A stretch of 64,000 bases of DNA, from contig JAZSQZ010000147.1 of the NCBI GenBank assembly GCA_045538175.1, forward strand, positions 22,547-86,546, in the 5' to 3' direction. Both the position numbers and the translations under genes were made by a program. The DNA is from JAZSQZ01 sp045538175. GTDB taxonomy: Bacteria; Bacillota; Clostridia; Christensenellales; UBA1242. This document shows, piece after piece, positions 9,261 to 17,749 of the stretch (its first letter is position 1; each line of letters opens with the position of its first letter). The notes beneath the pieces are model-generated. The model ran no database searches. It saw only the letters and a list, made by a program, of their open reading frames with translations, and had not been told where the DNA came from.

Positions 9261-10226
9261 ATGGTTATTGACAGAATTGCAGTTTTAACAAGTGGTGGCG
9301 ACTCACAAGGTATGAATGCCGCTGTCAGTATTATTGTACGTGTTGCAACACAAAAAGGAATCGAAGTGCTTGGTGTCAAAGATGGCTACCAAGGTTTAAT
9401 TGATGACAATTTTGTTGTTCTAACAAATGAAGATGTTGCAGCAATTTCTCATCTTGGGGGAACATATTTAGGTACTGCAAGGTGTGAAGCATTTAAGACT
9501 CAAGAAGGTGTTGAGAAGGGTATTGAAAACTTAAAGAAAAGAAAATGTGATGCTCTTATTGTTATCGGTGGTGATGGCTCATTTAAAGGTGTTTGTGCAT
9601 TTAACAAATATCGTATCAAAACCATTGCAATCCCTGCAACAATTGATAACGATATTTCATACACCGATAGGTGCCTTGGATTTGATACTGCTGTAAACAA
9701 TGCAGTTCAATCTATCGAAAGTATCAAACAAACTATGGCAGCCCTAAACAGATGTTCAATCATCGAAGTTATGGGTAGACATTGTGGCGATATCGCTCTA
9801 TATAGTGCAAGTGCGGCTGCAGCAGATGTTTTGGCTTTACCTGAAATGCCAATTACCGAAGAAGAACTTATCGAAAAAATTGCAAAAGCAATTGAGAACG
9901 GTAAAAAAAGCCCAACCGTTATTGTGGCTGAGCATATGTTTGATGTAGAAAAATTAGCAAAGAAAGTTCAAGAAAAATTAAACATTGAAACCAAATCTTG
10001 TGTTTTAGGATATATTCAAAGGGGTGGTTCTCCATCAGTTTATGATAGAACCCTTGCTGTTCAAATGGGCGTTAGAGCAGTTGACCTTGTTTCTCGTGGC
10101 GAATTTAACAGAGCCATCGGTATTAAGGGTCACACTGTTATTGATGTCGATATGGAAACAGCCCTAAATTCAGAAACTAATTTCAATTATGACTTGCTTA
10201 ATATTTTTATCAATATGAATTCTTAA
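9261..10226 (+). CDS. pfkA: 6-phosphofructokinase (PfkA)
   Basis: Phosphorylates fructose-6-phosphate to the 1,6-bisphosphate in glycolysis. 321 residues, the size of bacterial ATP-dependent enzymes. Motifs: 'TSGGDSQGMNAAV' (usually GGDAPGMNA), 'GGDGSFKG' with the glycine typical of ATP users, 'PATIDNDI' around the catalytic aspartate, 'EVMGRHCGD' and 'GYIQRGGSPSVYDR'. The residue before TIDND is Ala, where ATP enzymes usually have Gly and PPi enzymes Lys. ATP is the likely phosphoryl donor, but this is not certain. Preceded by a ribosome-binding site (AAGGAG). The dnaE-pfkA adjacency is common in Clostridia. It converges on and overlaps the next gene by 4 nt. Confidence 0.95.
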   Translation: MVIDRIAVLTSGGDSQGMNAAVSIIVRVATQKGIEVLGVKDGYQGLIDDNFVVLTNEDVAAISHLGGTYLGTARCEAFKTQEGVEKGIENLKKRKCDALIVIGGDGSFKGVCAFNKYRIKTIAIPATIDNDISYTDRCLGFDTAVNNAVQSIESIKQTMAALNRCSIIEVMGRHCGDIALYSASAAAADVLALPEMPITEEELIEKIAKAIENGKKSPTVIVAEHMFDVEKLAKKVQEKLNIETKSCVLGYIQRGGSPSVYDRTLAVQMGVRAVDLVSRGEFNRAIGIKGHTVIDVDMETALNSETNFNYDLLNIFINMNS

Positions 10227-10486
10227 TAGTTAGATGCTTCTTCTATTACGAATTTATCAAAGTCAATCGGCTCTGGAAAATCTTGTGATAAAAATGTAGC
10301 ATTGTTAAAATTAACATAATGAAATTCGTGTTTTGATAAAATAATAGGAGTGCAAATATCAAGCGCTTCACATATATCACTAATATAATCAAAGAAATGA
10401 TTTAAGTCGAATTTTTCAGGATTTTCGTAAATCATATCTTTGATTATTTTTTCTTCTGTTAAAACTTTAGCCCAAATTCTTACCAT
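10223..10486 (-). CDS. Conserved small hypothetical protein
   Basis: An 87-residue acidic, soluble protein ending in 'FDKFVIEEASNY'. It starts at an ATG with AAAGGA upstream. No known domain was recognised. The reading frame fills the space between pfkA and the greA promoter on the opposite strand. Its amphipathic, Ile/Asp/Glu-rich composition looks like real coding sequence. A role cannot be proposed. Confidence 0.65.
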   Translation of the reverse strand: MVRIWAKVLTEEKIIKDMIYENPEKFDLNHFFDYISDICEALDICTPIILSKHEFHYVNFNNATFLSQDFPEPIDFDKFVIEEASNY

Positions 10487-10641
10487 AATTAAAATTCCTT
10501 TTGGGTTAGTTTAACACTTTTTGTTTTGTTTGTCTAAAAAAATAGCATATTAAAAACTTTTTAGCATATAATACAAAACAACCGTTTTATTTTTAATTGT
10601 TGCAAAATGAAACAAAAAACGGAAATTATCTTAAAAATCAC

Positions 10642-10670
10642 TTGACAATTTGGTCTATCGTGATTATAAT
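10642..10670 (+). promoter_or_regulatory. Consensus sigma-A promoter of greA
   Basis: TTGACA (10642-10647) and TATAAT (10665-10670) are separated by exactly 17 nt, a perfect vegetative promoter. It is the strongest match to consensus in the window and predicts a start near 10677, leaving a leader of about 114 nt before greA. Confidence 0.85.
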
Positions 10671-10675
10671 TCCTT

Positions 10676-10790
10676 AATGATTTTAATAGATGCGAAAATC
10701 ATTTAGGAGTATTGCGTTTTGCGATATTTTTATTTTTTACTATTTAGACATCTTTTGCAAACTTAGTTTGCATATTTGGAGGGTACAAAA
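10676..10790 (+). promoter_or_regulatory. Structured greA leader with terminator-like hairpin
   Basis: The leader contains three inverted repeats. ATGATTTT/AAAATCAT is an 8-bp perfect stem at about 10677-10702. TATTGC/GCGATA at about 10713-10729 is followed by a T-rich run (10729-10738) and looks like a weak intrinsic terminator. TGCAAAC-TTA-GTTTGCA, a 7-bp stem at about 10756-10772, sits just before the GGAGGG ribosome-binding site. A further inverted repeat (CCGTTTT/AAAACGG) lies upstream of the promoter near 10583-10622. No riboswitch class was recognised. The arrangement suggests attenuation or a short RNA, but that is an inference. Confidence 0.45.
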
Positions 10791-11267
10791 ATGGCAGAAG
10801 TTATTTTGACAAAAGAGGGATATAAGGCCCTTGAAGAAAGACTTTATTATCTTAAAGCCGAAAAGAGAGAAGAAGTTGCAAAGAAAATTGGTGTTGCTCG
10901 TGAATTTGGCGATTTGAGTGAAAACTCAGAATATGATGCAGCTAAAGAAGAGCAAGCACAAGTAGAACAAGAAATTGCAGAAATCGAAGAAAAATTAAGA
11001 CACGCACAAATCATCAATCAAAAGAAAGTTGACACAAGCAAAGTTTCAGCTGGTTGTTTTGTCAAACTTTTAGATTTAGATTTTGATGACACTTTTGAAT
11101 ATCAAATTATGGGTTCAACTGAAAGTGACCCTGCAAAAGGCATCATTTCAAACGAAAGTCCTGTAGGTCAAGCATTGATGGGTAAAAAGAAAGGTGAAAC
11201 TGTTGAAGTTATCCTTCCTGAAAATAACTCAAAGATTAGACTTAAAGTCCTTGATATTCACGCATAA
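10791..11267 (+). CDS. greA: Transcription elongation factor GreA
   Basis: 158 residues. Binds the RNA polymerase secondary channel and stimulates transcript cleavage in backtracked complexes. The N-terminal coiled coil carries the acidic tip (about residues 40-50: 'GDLSENSEYDAAKEEQ'), the family signature. The C-terminal FKBP-like domain ends with 'SPVGQALMGKKKGETVEV'. The ATG at 10791 follows GGAGGG with good spacing; an upstream in-frame TTG at 10776 overlaps that ribosome-binding site and is rejected. It has its own strong promoter and terminator, so it is probably monocistronic. Confidence 0.97.
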   Translation: MAEVILTKEGYKALEERLYYLKAEKREEVAKKIGVAREFGDLSENSEYDAAKEEQAQVEQEIAEIEEKLRHAQIINQKKVDTSKVSAGCFVKLLDLDFDDTFEYQIMGSTESDPAKGIISNESPVGQALMGKKKGETVEVILPENNSKIRLKVLDIHA

Positions 11268-11277
11268 TTTTAAAAAT

Positions 11278-11310
11278 AAACTTCCTGTAGTTTGGGAAGT
11301 TTCTTTTTTT
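11278..11310 (+). terminator. Intrinsic terminator of greA
   Basis: AAACTTCC pairs with GGAAGTTT across a 9-nt loop and is followed by CTTTTTTT. Confidence 0.92.
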
Positions 11311-11321
11311 ATAAAATAATG

Positions 11322-11360
11322 TTGTTAAATTCTTGTTGTTGTGTTAAAATTATTCCATAA
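11322..11360 (+). promoter_or_regulatory. Promoter of holB, predicted near-leaderless
   Basis: TTGTTA (11322-11327), a 17-nt spacer and TAAAAT (11345-11350) precede the holB ATG by 10 nt. No ribosome-binding site is present in the short gap, so the mRNA is expected to carry only a few leader bases. Confidence 0.5.
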
Positions 11361-12344
11361 ATGGCTATTGAATTTAAAGATATTATTATAAATCATCCTG
11401 AATTTGAACTTTTAAAAACGGAAAAGAAAAACGGGAAACTTACACACGCTTATATGTTTGAAAGTAATGACACCCGTCTTGTTGAAAATTTTTCGTTGCT
11501 TTTTGCTACACTTTTAATGTGTAACGAAGAAAACCCACCTTGTTTTGAGTGTGTTGATTGTAAAAAACTTGACCTTGATGCACACTCTGATGTTATGGTT
11601 TTCCCAAAAGGAAAGAGCATTGTTGTCGAAGACGTCAAAATGATGATTGACAATTCTATCTTAAAACCACTAGAAGGCGACAAAAAAGTTTTTATTTTTA
11701 AAGATTTTTCAAACGCCACAATTCAAGCACAAAACAAGCTTTTAAAAACTTTAGAAACTCCACCTGATAACGTTTATATTATTTTGGAAGTTTCAAATAT
11801 AAATTCAGTGCTTCCAACAATTGTTTCAAGATGCAAAAGAATAAAACTTGCAAACTTAAAACAAGAAGATTTAAAAACAATTGTATCTCGTATCAATAGA
11901 TTAAGTGATGCAAATACCATTGTTGAAATGTGTGGTGGAAGTTTGACAAGGGCCATAAACTTTGTCGAAAATACAAATTTTAATGATTGTTACAACTTAG
12001 CAATTTTCACTTTAGAAAACTTAAAGTCAAGTCAAACCATGTTAAGTGTTAGCACAAAAATTATGGAAAAGAAAGATTATTTAGATAACTTCTTTGAAAT
12101 TTTGATTTCTTTGCTTAGGGATATTTTGCTTATTAGATGTGGAAGGGCAGAGTATATTGAAAACAAGCAGTTGAAAAATAATCTTATAAATCTTGCAAGC
12201 GAATTCAATGCAGACTGTGTTGATTTGATTGTAAAAAGGATTTACGAAACAAAAAAACAAATGGGATTTAATTGTAATCCAACCATTTGTGTTGATAATT
12301 TGCTTTTATATATTTTGGAGGTTAAGCATAAATGCAAGCAGTAG
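11361..12344 (+). CDS. holB: DNA polymerase III delta' subunit (clamp loader)
   Basis: 327 residues. Clamp-loader subunit that helps place the sliding clamp on DNA. Seen: 'LTHAYMFES' where ATPase subunits would have a P-loop (degenerate, as is common in delta'), a zinc-module cysteine set (MCNEENPPC, CVDCKK), the sensor-like 'NKLLKTLETPP' segment, and 'PTIVSRCKRIKL' with the SRC arginine finger near residue 157. It overlaps ricT by 13 nt. The holB-ricT-trmN6 order matches Bacillus and Clostridium chromosomes. No ribosome-binding site precedes the ATG. Confidence 0.93.
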   Translation: MAIEFKDIIINHPEFELLKTEKKNGKLTHAYMFESNDTRLVENFSLLFATLLMCNEENPPCFECVDCKKLDLDAHSDVMVFPKGKSIVVEDVKMMIDNSILKPLEGDKKVFIFKDFSNATIQAQNKLLKTLETPPDNVYIILEVSNINSVLPTIVSRCKRIKLANLKQEDLKTIVSRINRLSDANTIVEMCGGSLTRAINFVENTNFNDCYNLAIFTLENLKSSQTMLSVSTKIMEKKDYLDNFFEILISLLRDILLIRCGRAEYIENKQLKNNLINLASEFNADCVDLIVKRIYETKKQMGFNCNPTICVDNLLLYILEVKHKCKQ

Positions 12345-13180
12345 TAGGTATTAAGTTTAGAGATGCAGGAAAAGTTTATAGTTTCAGTCCAAATGGGTTA
12401 AAACTTGCTGTAGGGGATAGGGTTATTGTTGACACTTCAAATGGCCCTTCTTTTGGTGTTGTTGAAACTGCCGAAACAATGGTTGAAGAAAAATCTATTA
12501 CAGGCGAACTTAAAAACGTTGTAAGAATTGCAACCGAACAAGATATTAAGCAAAACGAAAAAAATCTTGCTCGCGAAAAAGAAACAATGGAAATCACTCA
12601 AAAAGAAATTGATGCACTTAAACTTGATATGAAACTTGTTAGTGCTGATTTTAATTTTGAAGGAAACAAAGTAGTTATCAATTTCTTATCGGACAACAGG
12701 GTTGACTTTAGAGAACTTGTAAAAAATCTCGCATCAAAAGTTAAAGCAAGGATAGAACTTCGTCAAATAGGTATAAGAGATCAAGCAAAATTAGTCGGTG
12801 GTATCGGTATGTGCGGAAGGGCATGTTGCTGTGCTTCATTTTTAAATGATTTTGAAAAAGTTTCAATCAAAATGGCAAAAACACAAGGGTTATCACTAAA
12901 CCCTACAAAAATCAGTGGCCTTTGTGGAAGATTGCTTTGCTGTTTAGATTATGAAAACGAATATTATGCTGAAGTAAACAAAATTATGCCAAAACTAAAT
13001 TCAGAAGTTAAAACTCCAGAAGGTGTTGGCACAGTTTTATATACAAATGCTCTAAAACAAATTGCATCTGTAAAAATAGGTGCAGGTGATGGCTCTTATA
13101 CAATTAAAGATTTTACTTTTAAGGAATTAAAACCAGCAAACAAACCAAACAATAAAGAAACAAAAAAGGAAGAAGCATAG
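12332..13180 (+). CDS. ricT: PSP1-domain protein RicT (YaaT)
   Basis: 282 residues. It has an N-terminal ~80-residue start domain and a long helix, then the PSP1 C-terminal domain with the conserved cysteine clusters 'GMCGRACCC' and 'GLCGRLLCCLDYENEYY'. In Bacillus the RicAFT complex binds Fe-S clusters and affects RNase Y activity, sporulation and competence; that role is known for the family and inferred here. GGAGG lies 10 nt upstream of the ATG. The last ~15 residues are Lys/Asn/Glu-rich and disordered. Translationally coupled to holB. Confidence 0.93.
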   Translation: MQAVVGIKFRDAGKVYSFSPNGLKLAVGDRVIVDTSNGPSFGVVETAETMVEEKSITGELKNVVRIATEQDIKQNEKNLAREKETMEITQKEIDALKLDMKLVSADFNFEGNKVVINFLSDNRVDFRELVKNLASKVKARIELRQIGIRDQAKLVGGIGMCGRACCCASFLNDFEKVSIKMAKTQGLSLNPTKISGLCGRLLCCLDYENEYYAEVNKIMPKLNSEVKTPEGVGTVLYTNALKQIASVKIGAGDGSYTIKDFTFKELKPANKPNNKETKKEEA

Positions 13181-13864
13181 TTGGACTTAAAAGATAATGA
13201 AAGAATTGAAGATTTAGGTCTTGAAAACTTAAAAGTTATTCAAGACCCTAATGGTTATTGTTTTGGCACAGATAGTGTTCTTCTTTCAAACTTTGTAAAA
13301 GCAAACCACAGTGATAAGTGCTTAGAGTTGTGTGCTGGTGGTGGGGCAGTTTCGTTTTTGGTTTGGGGCAAGAAAAAACCTAAAAGTATTGTTGGTGTGG
13401 AATTACAACCAAGACTTTGTGATATGGCAAACAGAAGCAGTAAACTAAATGGTTTAGAAAACGAAATTCGTTTTGAGAACATATCTTTACAAGAAGCATA
13501 TAAGGTTTTGGGTAATCGCAGTTTTGATGTGATTTTCTGTAATCCACCATATAATCTTGTCGGCACAATAAATTGTGATGATGAAGAAAGGCTTATTGCA
13601 AGACAAGAAGTGAAAATGAATTTAGAAGAATTAGGGGAAAGCGTAAACAGGTTGTTGAAATTTGGTGGAAAATTCTTCTTGATTTATAGGGCAGACAGGT
13701 TGGCTGAAGTCTGTTCAGTTTTAAATAAAAATTGCATTACACCTAAGGTAATGCAACTTGTGTATTCAAACCCTACAAAAAATGCTGAACTTGTTTTACT
13801 AGAGTGTATAAGTGGGGCAAAAAACGGAATTCAAATTTTGCCACCTAAAGAACTTTACAAATAA
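13181..13864 (+). CDS. trmN6: tRNA1(Val) (adenine37-N6)-methyltransferase-like
   Basis: 227 residues. Class I SAM-dependent methyltransferase: SAM motif I 'CLELCAGGGAVSFLV', an acidic strand end 'GVELQPRLCDMA', and the amino-methyltransferase motif 'CNPPYN' near residue 124. The position after ricT matches yabB of Bacillus. It starts with TTG immediately after the ricT stop, with AAAGGA upstream. The next gene in Bacillus (rsmI) is absent; instead spmB converges from the other strand and overlaps the 3' end by 20 nt. The specific tRNA target is inferred from family and synteny. Confidence 0.88.
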   Translation: MDLKDNERIEDLGLENLKVIQDPNGYCFGTDSVLLSNFVKANHSDKCLELCAGGGAVSFLVWGKKKPKSIVGVELQPRLCDMANRSSKLNGLENEIRFENISLQEAYKVLGNRSFDVIFCNPPYNLVGTINCDDEERLIARQEVKMNLEELGESVNRLLKFGGKFFLIYRADRLAEVCSVLNKNCITPKVMQLVYSNPTKNAELVLLECISGAKNGIQILPPKELYK

Positions 13865-14351
13865 GACAACTGACTATTGCACCAATAAGTGTTGCAATAA
13901 GTCCTACAGGAACTGCGTAAAGCAGTTTTTTTACTTTAGTTTGCGAGCAATAAAGTGTTGTTACATAAAAAATAGTGTCACAACTGCCAACAATAACACT
14001 TGCGCTTCTACTTATATAACTATCAACACCATAGTTTAGATATAGGTCATTTAATATTGCAAGACTGCCATTGCCTGTAAAGGGTTTTAATAAAACCAAC
14101 TCACAAAGTTCGCTAGGAATTGAAAGTGCCCTAAAAACAGGGGATACAAGTTTTGCAATTGTAAGAGACAGTCCACTCACTTTAATCAAAGCAACCATAA
14201 TCATTATTGTTGCAATATACGGAAAAATTCCAACAACAAGAGAAGGGCTTTGTTTTGCCCCTTCGATAAAACTGTTATAGACATTTACTTTTTTTGTTTT
14301 TGCATAAACAAAAGTTATCAATACAAACAACGGAAGAAGATATACACTCAT
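13845..14351 (-). CDS. spmB: Spore maturation protein SpmB
   Basis: 168-residue membrane protein with about four hydrophobic segments and the nucleoside-transporter-like 'Gate' motifs (PYIATIMIMVALIK, 'KPFTGNGSLAIL', 'GSCDTIFYVTTLY'). SpmA/SpmB are needed for spore-core dehydration in Bacillus and Clostridium. Its start overlaps the stop of spmA (ATGA), so the two are translated together. Confidence 0.94.
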   Translation of the reverse strand: MSVYLLPLFVLITFVYAKTKKVNVYNSFIEGAKQSPSLVVGIFPYIATIMIMVALIKVSGLSLTIAKLVSPVFRALSIPSELCELVLLKPFTGNGSLAILNDLYLNYGVDSYISRSASVIVGSCDTIFYVTTLYCSQTKVKKLLYAVPVGLIATLIGAIVSCLICKVL

Positions 14352-14959
14352 TTCTCACTTCCTTTTTTTGCTTTAAAATTAAGCAGGTTTTTTGTTTTTC
14401 TTTTTTGTCTAAACTTTTCGCAAATTAAAGCAATAAAAATACCAGAAAAAGTTGTTGCAACTGCAGAAATTATTGTAGGAAGAATAATATCGCTAGGACT
14501 TAAACTTCCAGCTGTTATTCTAAGGCCTATAACTGTTGTAGGAAGTATTTGAAGTGAAGTTGATGCAAATATTATAAGCATAATCATCGCTCTATTTGCG
14601 ACACCACTTCCGTCGTCTAGACGTTGCATTGCTTTCATGCCAAGTGGAGTTGCAGCACCACCCATACCCAAAATATTGCAAGAAATATTCATACATAAAA
14701 GTTCGTTTGTTTTGTCATCAACCGGACCAAACAATTTTTTTGATATGGGCGATAAAAGTTTTGACAACTTTTTGTTTATTCCACTGTCTTCCATAACTTG
14801 TAATATTCCAAGCCACACAGCATAAATTGCACACAAACTTACGCAAAGCTTAATTGTGTCTTCGCTTGCAGTAAGCATTGTTGGTAAAACTATTTCAGGG
14901 TTTACATATATCAAAATACAAATACTAACAACTGTTAGCCAAAACCAAATTTTATTCAT
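14348..14959 (-). CDS. spmA: Spore maturation protein SpmA
   Basis: 203-residue polytopic membrane protein of the SpmA family: 'WLGILQVMEDSGI', 'NISCNILGMGGAATPLGM' and 'STSLQILPTTVIGLR' are the conserved Gate-domain motifs. The C-terminus is a basic cytoplasmic tail. The ribosome-binding site AAAGGA lies upstream. Divergent from tatD, so the 84-nt gap must carry promoters in both directions. A sporulation-specific sigma promoter is expected, but none could be assigned. Confidence 0.94.
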   Translation of the reverse strand: MNKIWFWLTVVSICILIYVNPEIVLPTMLTASEDTIKLCVSLCAIYAVWLGILQVMEDSGINKKLSKLLSPISKKLFGPVDDKTNELLCMNISCNILGMGGAATPLGMKAMQRLDDGSGVANRAMIMLIIFASTSLQILPTTVIGLRITAGSLSPSDIILPTIISAVATTFSGIFIALICEKFRQKRKTKNLLNFKAKKGSEK

Positions 14960-14996
14960 AACTTGTCCTTTTAATATGTGTATGAAAATCTTTTAA

Positions 14997-15025
14997 TTGC
15001 TATGCAACTATTTATGTGATACAAT
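14997..15025 (+). promoter_or_regulatory. Promoter of tatD-rsmA
   Basis: TTGCTA (14997-15002), a 17-nt spacer and TACAAT (15020-15025), followed by a normal AGGAG ribosome-binding site before the tatD ATG. Confidence 0.6.
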
Positions 15026-15043
15026 ATCAGCAGGAGTAAAAAA

Positions 15044-15811
15044 ATGCTTATCGATACACACTGTCACTTATATGATGACAAGTTTGAAAACGCAAAAGAA
15101 ATTATTGATAATTTTGAAAAAGACAATATTAAGTCTTGTGTTTGTTGTGGTGATACTATGGAAAATTCTATCAAGGTTTTAAATCTTGCAAAAAACGATA
15201 GAATTTATGCTGCCATTGGTGTACACCCTGAAACTGCAGATAACTATTCTATTAAGGTTGAAGAGTTTATAAAAGATAATGCAACAAATCCTAAAGTTGT
15301 GGCCGTTGGCGAAATTGGTTTAGATTACTATCACGAGTTTTGTGAAAGAAACTTACAAAAAGAAGTTTTTATAAAACAAATAAAATTAGCACACAAACTT
15401 AAACTTCCTATGGTTATCCACATTAGAGAAGCATATGGCGATTTTTTAGAAATATTAAAAGAGTATAAAGATTATCTTACTTACGGTGGAGTTGTGCATA
15501 GTTTTTCAGGAAGTGTTGAGATTGCAAAAATACTTCTAGATTATGGCTTTTACTTGAGTTTTAATGGTATTGCAACTTTTAAAAACGCAAACAAGGTTTT
15601 AACTGTTATAAAGGAAATTCCTGAAGATAAAATTTTAGCAGAAACGGACAGTCCTTATCTTACACCTGAGCCATATAGGGGAAGGGTAAACGAGCCAAAG
15701 TATGTTGAGTATGTTGTAAGAAAAATTGCAGAACTTAAAAACACTGATTATGACAAAATGTGTGAGATTTTAAATCAAAATGCAAAAAATTTATTTTTTA
15801 AAATGAAATGA
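15044..15811 (+). CDS. tatD: TatD-family metal-dependent hydrolase (DNase)
   Basis: 255 residues, standard length. Metal-binding motifs run through the protein: 'IDTHCHLYD' at residues 3-11, 'GVHPE', 'GEIGLDYY' with the bridging Glu, 'VIHIREA', 'VVHSFSG' and 'ETDSPYLTPEP'. TatD proteins are 3'-5' exonucleases or RNA/DNA-processing hydrolases; the exact substrate is not decided by sequence. tatD next to rsmA is the usual Firmicutes order (yabD near ksgA), normally with rnmV between them; rnmV is absent here. Confidence 0.94.
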   Translation: MLIDTHCHLYDDKFENAKEIIDNFEKDNIKSCVCCGDTMENSIKVLNLAKNDRIYAAIGVHPETADNYSIKVEEFIKDNATNPKVVAVGEIGLDYYHEFCERNLQKEVFIKQIKLAHKLKLPMVIHIREAYGDFLEILKEYKDYLTYGGVVHSFSGSVEIAKILLDYGFYLSFNGIATFKNANKVLTVIKEIPEDKILAETDSPYLTPEPYRGRVNEPKYVEYVVRKIAELKNTDYDKMCEILNQNAKNLFFKMK

Positions 15812-15819
15812 GAGGAAAT

Positions 15820-16629
15820 ATGGAAGAGTTAAAAAACTTTACCTTTAAAAAGAAATTTGGACAAAACTTTATTTTAGACAACAACTTTTTAAATTCGCTT
15901 GTTGATAGTTTTGGTTTGTCAAAAGACACTGAAGTTTTAGAAATTGGTCCTGGCGCTGGCACATTAACAATGGCAGTTGCAAAGGCAACAAAAAAAGTTT
16001 GTGCATACGAGATTGATAAAGACTTAAAACCTGTTTTAGAAAAAAGGTTTGAAGGTATTGATAATATCGATGTTACTTTTAAAGATATTTTAGATGTGTC
16101 TTTAGAAGAAGTTGAAAGTAAGTTTAGTGGAAATTTTTCACTTGTGGCAAATATACCTTACTATATTACTTCTCCTATTATTTTTAAGTTTTTAGAAAGT
16201 GAAAAACTTGATAGTATGTTTTTAATGGTGCAACTAGAAGTTGGCGAAAGATTTGCTTCAAATGTTGGAAGCAAGGAATATGGTATTCCGTCAGTTTTGG
16301 TTGCAAGTAAGGGAAAGGCTTCAGTTATTAAAAAGGTAAACAGAAAAATGTTTTATCCTGTGCCTAATGTTGACTCTTGCATATTAAAAATAGAAATTGA
16401 TAGAAACAAATTTGAGTTTGATGATTGGAAAGATTTTTCACAATTTGTTCAAAATTCTTTCTCGATGAGAAGAAAAACTTTAGTCAATAATTTATCTCAG
16501 CAATACAAAATTTCAAAAGAGGAAGTAAAAGAAATTTTATCAAAATTAAATTTAAGCGAAACTGTTAGACCTGAAAATTTGACCGTTGAAAATTATGTTT
16601 CTTTATATGAATTTTTTAAGCATCGCTAA
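15820..16629 (+). CDS. rsmA: 16S rRNA dimethyladenosine transferase (RsmA/KsgA)
   Basis: 269 residues. Dimethylates the two adjacent adenosines in the 3' terminal helix of 16S rRNA. Motifs: 'KKFGQNFILDNNFL', the SAM motif 'EIGPGAGTLT', 'YEIDKDL', the catalytic 'ANIPYYITSPI', and the C-terminal 'FSMRRKTLVNNL'. An ATG at 15808 overlaps the end of tatD and is possible. The ATG at 15820 is preferred because AGAGGA lies just upstream. The stop codon falls in the loop of the terminator hairpin. Confidence 0.95.
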   Translation: MEELKNFTFKKKFGQNFILDNNFLNSLVDSFGLSKDTEVLEIGPGAGTLTMAVAKATKKVCAYEIDKDLKPVLEKRFEGIDNIDVTFKDILDVSLEEVESKFSGNFSLVANIPYYITSPIIFKFLESEKLDSMFLMVQLEVGERFASNVGSKEYGIPSVLVASKGKASVIKKVNRKMFYPVPNVDSCILKIEIDRNKFEFDDWKDFSQFVQNSFSMRRKTLVNNLSQQYKISKEEVKEILSKLNLSETVRPENLTVENYVSLYEFFKHR

Positions 16630-16646
16630 GGCGATGTTTTTATTTT
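16621..16646 (+). terminator. Intrinsic terminator of tatD-rsmA
   Basis: CATCGC-TAAG-GCGATG followed by TTTTTATTTT. The rsmA stop codon TAA occupies the loop. Confidence 0.9.
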
Positions 16647-16772
16647 GCAATTTTATTTGTTTAGTTGCATATATACAATAAACGACAAAAACGCCTATAA
16701 AAACTCATTATTGTAAATACAAAAATGTATGTTTAAAAAGATTGTTGTCGTATAATATTGTAGGAGATAAAT

Positions 16773-17663
16773 ATGTCTATAAAAAGAACAATAATTTTAA
16801 GTGATGATATAAACAAATCAAGCAGGGCAATCTTAACTTTGGAGTGTGATAATTTTAAAACTTGTGGCGAAATCAGGTTGTTTGGGGCCGAAATTTGCCC
16901 CAAGATAGCACTAGGGATAAAAAACGGAGAGAAACCTGTTATCAAAATACCACTCGAAACAAGAGAGAGTTTTGCCCGATTTGAAACTCAAGAAATTGTT
17001 GATTGTGATAAAAAAATATTCTGTGCATTAGTCGATATTGAAGACTTAAAAAACCCACAGGTTTTGATAAGTGGTTGTAACTTTGGTGGGGATAAAGTAA
17101 ATGATGTTGTAGAGATTGCATTTTTTAATAATGAAAAAATATCAAAAGAAAATATGTATGAAATCGAAGAAGATGTTGTGAGTCTGGTTGATGAAAATTT
17201 AAAAGAAGATGAAGATTTTGAAGACTGTACAAAATGTGTAAATTGTAAATATAGAAAGTGTTTTTATGAAGAAGAAAAAGAAGTAAAAACAGAAACAACA
17301 ACAAACACAAAAGAAGAAAATGAAGATGCTTTTTATAATGATATAAAATCTCAAATTGAAGACCTTTTTAAAATTCACGATGAAGACAAAACTCTAAAAA
17401 CTTTAATCCCTAATTCAAAATGGGTAAGGGTTAAGTTTGAAGACGGGATAAATTATTATGTCTTGGGTCTTATATATGAAAATGATATTGTAAGTTATAT
17501 TGTGTATGGTCTTCCTGCAGACAACAATAAAAAGCCCCCAGAAGACTTAAAAGAATATGCACAGTGGTTGCCACTTGATATAAACAATCCTGAAGAAAAA
17601 GGTTATTGGCTTGTATATCAAAGTGCAAAATCTGGAGAGTCTGTAGTTATAAATGTTGTATAA
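16773..17663 (+). CDS. Acidic conserved hypothetical protein, Clostridia type
   Basis: 296 residues, no signal peptide or membrane segment. There are two parts. The N-terminal part (about 1-120) is a beta-rich domain with 'CGEIRLFGAEI'. An acidic linker with a cysteine cluster follows (about 148-165: 'CTKCVNCKYRKC', a possible metal site). The C-terminal domain (about 190-296) has 'NSKWVRVKF', 'YYVLGLIYEND', 'VYGLPA', 'AQWLPLD' and 'GYWLVYQSAKSGES'. From memory the C-terminal domain recurs in hypothetical proteins of Clostridia; no function is known to me. TATAAT at 16751-16756 and TAGGAG precede the ATG. Monocistronic, with its own terminator. Confidence 0.82.
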   Translation: MSIKRTIILSDDINKSSRAILTLECDNFKTCGEIRLFGAEICPKIALGIKNGEKPVIKIPLETRESFARFETQEIVDCDKKIFCALVDIEDLKNPQVLISGCNFGGDKVNDVVEIAFFNNEKISKENMYEIEEDVVSLVDENLKEDEDFEDCTKCVNCKYRKCFYEEEKEVKTETTTNTKEENEDAFYNDIKSQIEDLFKIHDEDKTLKTLIPNSKWVRVKFEDGINYYVLGLIYENDIVSYIVYGLPADNNKKPPEDLKEYAQWLPLDINNPEEKGYWLVYQSAKSGESVVINVV

Positions 17664-17690
17664 ACCAGCTAGCGCTGGTTTTTTATTTTT
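17663..17690 (+). terminator. Intrinsic terminator
   Basis: AACCAGC-TAGC-GCTGGTT followed by TTTTATTTTT, directly at the stop codon of the preceding gene. Confidence 0.9.
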
Positions 17691-17749
17691 AAGTTGCTTA
17701 AATTTGTTAATATTTAAAATGATATTTGATTTTATTTATAAATTATTTA

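Noticed and set aside
16629..16772. Riboswitch or tRNA in the gap before the acidic conserved gene
   Set aside because: No cloverleaf or known aptamer core was recognised; only the rsmA terminator and AT-rich sequence with a TATAAT box.
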